Assembly (NCBI GenBank): GCA_963578625.1
Contig: CAUZEO010000140.1
Span: 1-12,743, forward strand
DNA from: CAUZEO01 sp963578625
GTDB lineage: Bacteria > Verrucomicrobiota > Kiritimatiellia > SLOV01
Length of the DNA stretch: 12,743 nucleotides
Direction of reading: 5' to 3'
The position numbers and the translations under genes are program-made. Under the pieces are notes generated by a model. That model was given only the letters and a program-made list of their open reading frames with translations. It made no database searches and was not told the origin of the DNA. Below, one piece after another: positions 7,569-12,743 of the stretch; position 1 is the stretch's first letter; every line of letters starts with the position of its first letter.

Positions 7569-8507
7569 GTGAAAGGGGACTCACGAAAAGCGTGTTGGAT
7601 GAGTCGGGCCCGGCGACTTGTCGTAAAGGTTAATTTCGGCTGGTGGCTCGACCTTTTTCTTCCGTGTTTGCTCGGGCTTTCCGTCGCGCTGTCGGTGGCA
7701 GTACTCATTCTTCGGAGGGGACAGCCGGTATCATTTCCCTGGATTCTGACCGCATTCGTAGCGGCACTCTCGGCGGGGGCACTTATCTGTTTTTTCGTAG
7801 CACGCCGGCGTTTCTACCGGGTTGCCGACGGATTGGTCCGATTGGAATCCGTGCATCGGCTCCACAATCGGCTGACCACGGCGGAAGCCGGCGTCGGCGA
7901 ATGGCCGGAGCCGTTGGTTCGTTCCGGGGACGGGCTGGGCTGGCGCTGGCGCAGGTTTATTGTGCATCCCGTTGTGTCGGCAATCCTGCTTGCGTCGGCA
8001 ATCCTCGTCCCCATTCGTCCGAATGACGCAGAGGCGGCCCGGCAGATGGAGGAGCCCCTGGCGTGGGAGGAAGTGGAGGAGTGGATTGAAACACTTGACG
8101 AAGAAGAGTTTATCGAACCGGACCGACTCGATTCGATTCGCGAGCAGGTGAAGGAATTGCGCCTGCAACCGATGGATGAGTGGTACAGCCACAGCAGCCT
8201 GGAAGCGTCCGACAGTCTGCGTCAGCAAACTGAGCAGGCGATCCGCGAGCTGGCGCGCGACATCACCGGAAATCCAGTGCTCCAGGAAGTGGACGGGAAA
8301 CGGGAGTTCGTGTTTCAACCCGGCCCGATCTTTGGAAACCTGGTGCTGGCCGATGAGATCAACCGTACGGCGCGTACAGAGCATGGGTGGCGGGATCTTC
8401 GTGTACAACGGACTCAAAGCGGGCTGGAGCGAACTCCGCAGGGCGAACGTAGGGCAGCGGCACTTGATCCTTTTTTCGGACGCCGCGGATTCGGAACAGC
8501 CCGATGA
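7569..8507 (+). CDS. Chimeric ORF: N-terminal membrane protein of a MoxR/VWA operon fused to a MoxR fragment
   Basis: Codons up to about 8258 encode the N-terminal part of a membrane protein. It has two adjacent transmembrane helices (residues about 27-48 and 56-77), a cytoplasmic-looking stretch RRRFYRVADGLVRLESVHRL, a third helix (about 130-150, HPVVSAILLASAILVPI), then a strongly acidic helical region (EEVEEWIETLDEEEFIEPDR). This architecture resembles DUF4175-like proteins encoded beside MoxR and VWA genes, which is inference from layout. From 8259 the frame becomes MoxR sequence. From about 8373 it reads out-of-frame VWA DNA, so the last 45 codons (RTEHGWRDLRVQ...) are meaningless. The true membrane protein is therefore truncated. 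Whether the ORF is expressed cannot be told, although its start signal is good. Confidence 0.6.
   Translation: MKGDSRKACWMSRARRLVVKVNFGWWLDLFLPCLLGLSVALSVAVLILRRGQPVSFPWILTAFVAALSAGALICFFVARRRFYRVADGLVRLESVHRLHNRLTTAEAGVGEWPEPLVRSGDGLGWRWRRFIVHPVVSAILLASAILVPIRPNDAEAARQMEEPLAWEEVEEWIETLDEEEFIEPDRLDSIREQVKELRLQPMDEWYSHSSLEASDSLRQQTEQAIRELARDITGNPVLQEVDGKREFVFQPGPIFGNLVLADEINRTARTEHGWRDLRVQRTQSGLERTPQGERRAAALDPFFGRRGFGTAR
8259..8372 (+). pseudogene. MoxR AAA+ ATPase fragment (Walker B region only)
   Basis: Thirty-eight codons in the same frame as the membrane-protein fragment read DITGNPVLQEVDGKREFVF followed by QPGPIFGNLVLADEINRTA. This matches the MoxR family region where a DITG strand leads into GPIF-x-N-x-x-LADEINR, which holds the Walker B motif. 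There is no Walker A (GxxGxGKT) before it, no sensor or lid after it, and no other MoxR piece in the window. An intact MoxR has about 310-350 residues, so roughly nine tenths is missing. Flanking sequence on both sides belongs to other genes. Confidence 0.85.
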
Positions 8508-8808
8508 CTATAAGAACCTCGTTGCCAAAATGGTGAAAGAGGGTGCCTCGATCAGTGTGATCGGCCTGGGGACCGATCAGGATTCTGACGCCGGGTTTCT
8601 CAAGGATATTGCCGCACGCGGCAACGGCCGGATGTTTTTCAATAGCAATCCTGCCGACCTTCCCGCGTTGTTTGCGCAGGAGGCGGTGGCGGTGGCGCGG
8701 TCTGCATTCATTGAGGAACCGGTGACGGTCGAGGACGCGGGCGGCTGGCTGGAACTGGCCGCGCGCGGCCAATCGAGTGGATGCCGGAGGCGGATGGGTA
8801 CAACCTGA
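8374..8808 (+). pseudogene. Von Willebrand A domain fragment (middle of a VWA membrane protein)
   Basis: A different frame from the MoxR piece reads VQSMGGGIFVYNGLKAGW, then GQRHLILFSDAADSEQPDDY, GASISVIGLGTDQDSDAGFL and GRMFFNSNPADLPALFAQEA. This is the second half of a VWA domain as found in large membrane proteins with a glutamine-amidotransferase-like fold encoded next to MoxR and DUF58. The N-terminal half, expected to carry membrane helices and the MIDAS DxSxS motif, is absent. True homology ends near 8762, where the frame shifts. The stop at 8808 lies in shifted sequence. The next entry is the rest of the same protein. Confidence 0.8.
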
Positions 8809-9689
8809 GCTATCTCCGGCCCGAGGCGACGGCAGCCTGCGTTTCCGGGGACGAGTATCGTGGACCGCTGGTGGCGTTTTGGCAGCGGGGCCTGGGTCGT
8901 TCCGCGGCGGTTTCTTTTCCGCTGGGTGGAGAATTCTCCGAACGGATTCGCGCGTGGCCGTTGTACGGAGATTTTCTGCAAACGATGGCTCGATGGTTGA
9001 TGGGAGACGATCTGCCCCCGGGCGCCGGCATCAAGACGCGGCTCGACGGAACACTCCTGACGCTTGAGCTGTTGTACGACGATCGGTGGGAAGAGCGGGT
9101 GGCGCGAAGTTCGCCGGCCATTGTTGTTCAGCAGGGGGAGGGCACCGCGGTTGAGGCTCACGTATGGGAGCGGCTTGAGCTGGGTCACTTCCGTTCCTCG
9201 ATTTCCTTGGAACCTCTCCAGACTGTGCGGGGTGCCGTACAAATCGGAGAGTCGGTGATCCCGTTCGGCCCGATCACTGCGGGCCTCAATGCGGAATGGA
9301 CTTTTGACCGTACGCGCATCGAAGAACTTCAGGAGGTGGCGCAGGGTAGTGGAGGCACGGAGCGTTTGGAACTCAGCACGATCTGGGAGGCGCCGCGCCG
9401 GACTGCGTTTCGAGACTTGCGTCCCTGGTTTTATATCGCGTTGTTGGTGCTCGTGCTTTTCGACGCACTGGTTACTCGAATGGGTTGGAGGCTGCCCGAA
9501 TTACGATGGGCGCCGGTCCCGGCGGCACGGCGAGCGAAGGCAGGCCGTCCCGTGCGGCAGCAGACAAAGCAACCCGAACCCGAAGGAACCACAACACCCT
9601 CCGAGCCTGTCGTAACGCAGGCGGAAGAGAGCACGGAGGAGGACGCCGAGCAGCGAAAATCCAAGTTCCGGCGCGCAAAGCGTCGTTAA
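8781..9689 (+). CDS. C-terminal part of the VWA membrane protein, shifted in frame
   Basis: This frame carries on the VWA protein. Meaningful sequence already begins at 8763 (ARPIEWMPEADGYNL), directly continuing GGWLELAA from the upstream frame, and the ATG at 8781 is merely the first Met. The ORF gives 302 residues. They include YRGPLVAFWQRGLGRSAAVS, GEFSERIRAWPLYGDFLQTM (glutamine-amidotransferase-like C-terminal region), beta-rich domains, and one transmembrane helix (about 219-235, WFYIALLVLVLFDALV). A charged, Lys/Arg/Glu-rich cytoplasmic tail ends in KRR. This part looks undamaged apart from the missing front. It might be expressed only if an internal start is used, and I expect it is non-functional. 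It could equally be a whole gene split by a sequencing frameshift. Confidence 0.7.
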   Translation: MPEADGYNLSYLRPEATAACVSGDEYRGPLVAFWQRGLGRSAAVSFPLGGEFSERIRAWPLYGDFLQTMARWLMGDDLPPGAGIKTRLDGTLLTLELLYDDRWEERVARSSPAIVVQQGEGTAVEAHVWERLELGHFRSSISLEPLQTVRGAVQIGESVIPFGPITAGLNAEWTFDRTRIEELQEVAQGSGGTERLELSTIWEAPRRTAFRDLRPWFYIALLVLVLFDALVTRMGWRLPELRWAPVPAARRAKAGRPVRQQTKQPEPEGTTTPSEPVVTQAEESTEEDAEQRKSKFRRAKRR

Positions 9690-9697
9690 CGGATTTC

Positions 9698-9775
9698 TTG
9701 AGATCGTCCCGTTTCCTTGGATTTTGCGTGATTTTCGCACGTTGCACATTGATGGGTGTTTCGGCCGCGGCGTAG
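9698..9775 (+). other. Signal-peptide-like mini-ORF, possible gene remnant
   Basis: From TTG 9698 the frame reads RSSRFLGFCVIFARCTLMGV and SAAA, then stops with TAG. This looks like a Sec signal peptide (basic start, hydrophobic core, small residues at the end) with nothing after it. It begins 9 bases past the stop of the VWA fragment, where the next operon gene would be expected. It could be the stump of a deleted secreted-protein gene or a chance hydrophobic frame. There is no strong Shine-Dalgarno. Confidence 0.2.
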
Positions 9776-9847
9776 TTCTGATGGCAAGGAGCAAGGCGTT
9801 TTCGAGGAACAAGTAACCGCAAATTGGGCCGTTATTTTGATTCTACA

Positions 9848-10708
9848 CTACCGCGCGGCCTCTTTCCCCAGGGCGTTGGCGAGACGGCACCAGGTGGTTT
9901 GATCCACCGTTTCCGGGCGCCGGGAGGCATCCAGGCCCAGTGCATCCAGCACCTCGGCCAGGCGTTCGGTGGTCGCGGGAAGTGGACTGCCGGGCCCGGC
10001 AAGAATCCCGCCCAGTTGTTTCCGGCGATGGGCAAATGCGTGGCGAGCGAGTTTGCGGAAGCCGTCCGGGTTATCCGGCGTGACCTCCGGGGATCGAATT
10101 TCTTCGAACAAAACGATCGCCGACAACACGCGGGGGCGCGGCCAGAAGCAGGAGGGTGGTACTTTTTTCACGTTCCGGATCTTGTATCGCAGGCCGGTTA
10201 GTACGGAGAGAAGTCCATACGCTTTCGATCCGGGAGGGGAGCGAAGGCGGTCCGCGACTTCGCTTTGCACCATGACCAGCATTCGGGTAGGACGGTGATC
10301 GGACATGGCGAGATCCACGAGCAGGCGGCTTGCGATGACATAGGGCAGATTCGCGACGACAATCCATCTTGCTTCGGACAACAAACTTTCCAGATCGATG
10401 CGGGAAACGTCGTCTTCGATCAGCTGAAAGCCCGGCTGGTCGCGCAGAATTGACTGAAGGTAGCGGGCGAGGAGTACGTCTTTTTCCACCGCCACAACAC
10501 GTTTGGCGCGTTCAACGAGCGGCACCGTCAATACTCCCGGGCCCGCGCCGATTTCCAGTACTGAGTCCTCGGCCGCGACATTCGCAGCATTCAGAATGAT
10601 GTCACGAATATTCCCGTCGATCAGGAAATTCTGGCCCATAGACCGGCTGGGTTTGAAGCCCAACTCACGCAGCAACTCCCGGAGCTCGGAGGGACGTGTA
10701 GGATCCAC
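9848..10708 (-). CDS. rsmA: 16S rRNA (adenine1518/1519-N6)-dimethyltransferase RsmA/KsgA
   Basis: This 286-residue enzyme transfers four methyl groups from S-adenosylmethionine to two adjacent adenosines in helix 45 of 16S rRNA, a late 30S maturation step. Visible are the N-terminal GQNFLID (25-31), SAM-binding motif I LEIGAGPGVLT (51-61), the acidic VEKD at the end of beta-2 (74-77), and the catalytic motif NLPY (120-123) followed by VIASRLLVDL. The C-terminal FAHRRKQLGG of the rRNA-binding domain is also present. Length is slightly above the 273 residues of the E. coli enzyme. The start is GTG at 10708, 7 bases after the surA-like stop, with no clear Shine-Dalgarno, so translational coupling is likely. 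It ends in TAG. Linkage of surA and ksgA is known from Enterobacteria and supports the operon. Confidence 0.97.
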   Translation of the reverse strand: MDPTRPSELRELLRELGFKPSRSMGQNFLIDGNIRDIILNAANVAAEDSVLEIGAGPGVLTVPLVERAKRVVAVEKDVLLARYLQSILRDQPGFQLIEDDVSRIDLESLLSEARWIVVANLPYVIASRLLVDLAMSDHRPTRMLVMVQSEVADRLRSPPGSKAYGLLSVLTGLRYKIRNVKKVPPSCFWPRPRVLSAIVLFEEIRSPEVTPDNPDGFRKLARHAFAHRRKQLGGILAGPGSPLPATTERLAEVLDALGLDASRRPETVDQTTWCRLANALGKEAAR

Positions 10709-10715
10709 GTTGAGG

Positions 10716-11732
10716 CTAGTTGATGCCCTGGTCTGCGAAGACCTTGATGAAGTATTTCTTCCGTAGGCGCGACATCCACTCCTCGCTCAATCGTTCCATC
10801 TCCCGGTTCCGCAATTCGCGTTCCAGTTCCTGCCTTGCTTCGGCGAAGGGGACGATCTTCTCGCTTTTTCGCTTTTCGATGAAGTAGAGATAAAACTTCG
10901 AACCAGCCTTAACGATTTCGCTCACCTCGCCGGTGGGCGTTTTCTTGATTGCTTCAGCGATTTCCGGCCGAAGCTCATCAGGATTACGCCAGCCCCAATC
11001 TCCGCCGCGCCGCGCTTTGCTTCCTTCGGAGAGATCCCGGGCAACCTCCGAGAATTCTGCCCCATCCTTCAGTCGAGAATGCGCCATCTCGATTTTCCCG
11101 ACCTGTTCCTGCGTCTCCTCTTTGGTTGTTCCCCGCGCAATGGTGATCATCCAGAGTTTAACTTTAGACGGCGTAAAGTAGCGGTCGCGATGATCTTCGT
11201 AGAGGACTCGCGAATCGCCGTGAGAAAGAGCGAGATTGTTCAGGATATTATCACGCTGCATGAGCTGAATGATAAGCTGTTCCTTTACCTGTTCCTTCCA
11301 TTCATCGAGTGTCGTGCGCTCCGCGGTGAGGACATGGAGAAGTTCCGTGCGATTTTGAAATCTGTCTCGGATCATTTCACCCATCCGGTCCTTCACGGCA
11401 CGTTCAGGGAGGGTGGCGTCCTTCTCCGCAAACTCCTCAAGGATCAGCGCCCGGTCCACGAGATTGGTCAGGGTGCGATCATAGGCCGCGGAGATTCTCT
11501 TCATCAGTTCCTGTCCGTGAAAGGTTTTCCGAAGCTTTGCTTCAGTCGGGGCCAGGGCAATCAGGACATCGCTTACGAGAATGACGCGATCGTTCACCAA
11601 TGCGGCGTACCCCTCCACAGGAATGACGCGGGGTGGCGCATCCATTGCGTCCTGGTTGGCGCTGACCGTGCCAGGAAGCAACAGCAGGGTGACACAGAGA
11701 GCCGCTTGGGCCTTATCGATCATCTTGCGCAT
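10716..11732 (-). CDS. SurA-like periplasmic chaperone / parvulin peptidyl-prolyl isomerase
   Basis: The start at ATG 11732 is chosen because it gives a classical signal peptide (MRKMIDKAQAALCVTLLLLP, cleavage after VSA). A longer TTG start at 11780 adds 16 residues ahead of it. The mature protein begins with a SurA-N-type region (YAALVNDRVILVSDVLIALA, then LTNLVDRALILEEFA and helices to about residue 180). A single parvulin domain follows, running from SKVKLWMITIARG through LKDGAEFSEVARDLSEGSKA and GGDWGWRNPDELRPEI to FYLYFIEKRK. E. coli SurA has two parvulin domains, and this has one, as in many non-proteobacterial homologues. The expected role is chaperoning outer-membrane proteins in the periplasm. 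It lies between hpf and rsmA in a same-strand operon, 7 bases from rsmA. Confidence 0.88.
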   Translation of the reverse strand: MRKMIDKAQAALCVTLLLLPGTVSANQDAMDAPPRVIPVEGYAALVNDRVILVSDVLIALAPTEAKLRKTFHGQELMKRISAAYDRTLTNLVDRALILEEFAEKDATLPERAVKDRMGEMIRDRFQNRTELLHVLTAERTTLDEWKEQVKEQLIIQLMQRDNILNNLALSHGDSRVLYEDHRDRYFTPSKVKLWMITIARGTTKEETQEQVGKIEMAHSRLKDGAEFSEVARDLSEGSKARRGGDWGWRNPDELRPEIAEAIKKTPTGEVSEIVKAGSKFYLYFIEKRKSEKIVPFAEARQELERELRNREMERLSEEWMSRLRKKYFIKVFADQGIN

Positions 11733-11829
11733 GAGTTGACGAGCAAATATCTCAAATAGCCCCTCCCTGCGCAAGGGCAAGCCTCGGTAATCTCTCCAAG
11801 GGTCTGTTTTGTGGGAACTTCCTGAAAAA

Positions 11830-12219
11830 TCAGGCGTAGGCGGAGATGGTCGGCCCGCCCGATTCCGAACTTTTCGTCCCCTTTCGAACGTTACGCCCGC
11901 GTGGTTTCTCCCGTTTCTGCCTCAATTTTCGCTTTGCGGCGTCGAATGCATCGTGAATGGCGCTGTAGAGATTCTCGTGGTTTCCGTTCTTTGAAGTGGT
12001 TGACGTCACCGCAATAGTCTGCCGGGGGACCGTAAGGACAATTTTTACCTGATACTTGTTGCCTTTCTGGTGGTGGTGATGGGGCTGATCTATCACTACC
12101 TCGCACTGCTGGAGACGGCTATGGAATTTTTGAAGGCGCTCGGTTTGCTCCTGGATGAATTGCTCGACGTTGGTAGTTCTTTCCGTGTTGTGGAATGTGA
12201 TATTGACGGGGACGTTCAT
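11830..12219 (-). CDS. hpf: Ribosome hibernation promoting factor (HPF/RaiA family)
   Basis: This 129-residue protein of the sigma-54 modulation/S30EA family binds the decoding region of the 30S subunit and keeps idle ribosomes inactive in stationary phase. The N-terminal 100 residues show the family's beta-alpha-beta-beta-beta-alpha pattern. VNITFHNTERTTNVEQFIQE comes first, then LQQCEVVIDQPHHHHQKGN with the characteristic His-rich/QKGN turn, then VKIVLTVPRQTIAVTS and the closing helix LYSAIHDAFDAAKRKLRQKR. The tail (PRGRNVRKGTKSSESGG) is short and basic, and the C-terminal dimerisation domain of long-form HPF is absent, so this is a short form. It has a strong Shine-Dalgarno (AGAAGGAGA) and a sigma70-like promoter, and it heads the hpf-surA-rsmA operon. 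The TGA stop sits within a 14-base palindrome, CCTGAAAAATCAGG. Confidence 0.92.
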   Translation of the reverse strand: MNVPVNITFHNTERTTNVEQFIQEQTERLQKFHSRLQQCEVVIDQPHHHHQKGNKYQVKIVLTVPRQTIAVTSTTSKNGNHENLYSAIHDAFDAAKRKLRQKREKPRGRNVRKGTKSSESGGPTISAYA

Positions 12220-12223
12220 GGGG

Positions 12224-12232
12224 TCTCCTTCT
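12224..12232 (-). promoter_or_regulatory. Shine-Dalgarno of hpf
   Basis: AGAAGGAGA on the minus strand ends 4 bases before the hpf ATG. It is one of only three strong Shine-Dalgarno sites in the window, with those at 7551 and 12471. The bipA, rsmA and GTPase starts lack one. Confidence 0.75.
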
Positions 12233-12330
12233 GTTAGTGGATGGACCTGCCGCAGGACACAGCAAGCCGCAATGGTGTGAGTCCACGTGGCACAGGATTT
12301 ACTCCGTATGAGCCTCTCATCGCTTGGCTA

Positions 12331-12359
12331 ATTATACGCGATGGTTTATTTTTTGCCAG
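12331..12359 (-). promoter_or_regulatory. Sigma70-like promoter of the hpf-surA-rsmA operon
   Basis: On the minus strand, CTGGCA (12354-12359, four of six matches to TTGACA) is separated by exactly 17 bases from a perfect TATAAT (12331-12336). Transcription should start near 12324, leaving a leader of about 105 bases before hpf. The leader contains short inverted elements (GTGCCACGTGGAC, CCTGCGGCAGG) but no riboswitch I recognise. Confidence 0.6.
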
Positions 12360-12376
12360 TTTTTTCTTGGCAAAAA
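12350..12376. promoter_or_regulatory. Perfect 9-bp inverted repeat over the hpf -35 box, candidate operator
   Basis: TTTTTGCCA (12350-12358) and TGGCAAAAA (12368-12376) are exact reverse complements around a 9-base spacer. The left arm overlaps the hpf -35 hexamer. The right arm lies on the side facing the divergent CDGSH gene. Half-sites spaced about two helical turns centre to centre suit a dimeric regulator able to control both genes. A stem-loop is also possible. Confidence 0.45.
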
Positions 12377-12481
12377 TCGTTTAAACGCGCAGTTCCGTTG
12401 TAGAAGGGAAATCCTTTTGGATTCCCGCGGGGCCGTTGAATCACGGTCCTGAAAAGAGAACACCCCAACCAGGAGGAATCG

Positions 12482-12721
12482 ATGGCGGAACCCGAAATTG
12501 CAGACACAAGCCCGGCCTGTCAGGAAATGGAGCCCGGCACTTACTACTGGTGCGCCTGTGGCCGGTCATCGACGCAGCCGTTCTGCGACGGATCCCACAG
12601 AGATACGGAGTTCGTTCCCATGGAAATAACCGTTACGGAAGCTCAGACCATCGCCTGGTGCCGTTGCAAGCGCTCCGGCACCAAGCCGTTCTGTGACGGA
12701 ACCCACAAGTCGCTTGCATGA
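12482..12721 (+). CDS. Tandem CDGSH-type iron-sulfur protein
   Basis: This small 79-residue protein has two copies of the CDGSH (mitoNEET-type) domain. Each binds a redox-active 2Fe-2S cluster through three Cys and one His. The first copy has C24-x-C26, then C35-DGS-H39. The second has C60-x-C62, then C71-DGT-H75. Both show the conserved Pro-Phe just before the third Cys (TQPFCDGSH, TKPFCDGTH), so all eight ligands are present. There is no signal peptide or membrane anchor, hence it is likely cytoplasmic. Its role is electron transfer or cluster transfer, and the partner is unknown. An additional Cys13 lies in the N-terminal tail. The strong AGGAGGA ends 4 bases before the ATG. It is divergent from hpf and shares its upstream region, with the operator-like inverted repeat about 105 bases upstream. 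It is complete, with a TGA stop 22 bases before the window ends. Confidence 0.93.
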   Translation: MAEPEIADTSPACQEMEPGTYYWCACGRSSTQPFCDGSHRDTEFVPMEITVTEAQTIAWCRCKRSGTKPFCDGTHKSLA

Positions 12722-12743
12722 GCCAGATCTCAGACGACCGGGT

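Noticed and set aside
8369..8374. MoxR/VWA join as a cloning scar (BssHII/MluI-type compatible ends give GCGCGT)
   Set aside because: The match is only a hexamer in GC-rich DNA, and nothing else in the window suggests cloned or vector sequence.
11821..11834. CCTGAAAAATCAGG palindrome as the hpf terminator
   Set aside because: It overlaps the hpf stop codon, the stem is only 5 bp with no following T run, and the surA-like gene continues on the same strand.
12105..12125. His-rich run in HPF as an unusual metal site
   Set aside because: A His-rich turn before QKGN is a normal feature of the HPF/RaiA family.

Overview
The window is about 12.7 kb of moderately GC-rich bacterial DNA. It looks like a stretch of chromosome from a Gram-negative-type (diderm) lineage. 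The support is a SurA-like periplasmic chaperone, several Sec signal peptides, and intergenic repeat styles (palindromic AATATCGAA elements, CCCGAA hexamer arrays) that I associate with uncultured PVC- or Hydrogenedentota-like genomes. That last association is from memory and no phylum is asserted. No tRNA, rRNA, CRISPR array, transposase, phage gene or origin was seen.

Layout. 62-3608 (minus strand) holds an EHD/dynamin-type GTPase with two membrane segments, a 390-base non-coding stretch with a hairpin and an eight-copy CCCGAA array, and the translational GTPase BipA/TypA. 3656-5115 (plus) holds a small two-helix membrane protein whose frame seems to continue through two TGA codons, then a secreted protein of unknown function that starts on an ATGA overlap with that frame. 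A palindromic repeat lies between this block and a convergent secreted Sel1-repeat protein (5221-7347, minus).

7569-9689 (plus) is the most unusual part. It appears to be the collapsed remains of a MoxR / DUF58 / von Willebrand-A operon. The N-terminal part of a membrane protein runs in frame into 38 codons of a MoxR AAA+ ATPase (Walker B region only). This then breaks into the second half of a VWA membrane protein in another frame, which itself carries a frameshift. No intact MoxR or DUF58 gene remains. Either this is a decayed locus or it is an assembly chimera.

9848-12219 (minus) is a housekeeping operon read hpf - surA-like - rsmA/ksgA: ribosome hibernation factor, periplasmic parvulin-type chaperone and 16S rRNA dimethyltransferase. 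A good sigma70-like promoter precedes hpf, and a perfect 9-bp inverted repeat overlaps its -35 box. A divergent small gene (12482-12721) encodes a tandem CDGSH iron-sulfur protein. With BipA, HPF and RsmA, translation and ribosome maintenance is a theme of the intact genes. The window does not show a clearly new multi-gene system. Its most interesting material is the mosaic locus, the twice-interrupted small membrane gene and the EHD-like GTPase.
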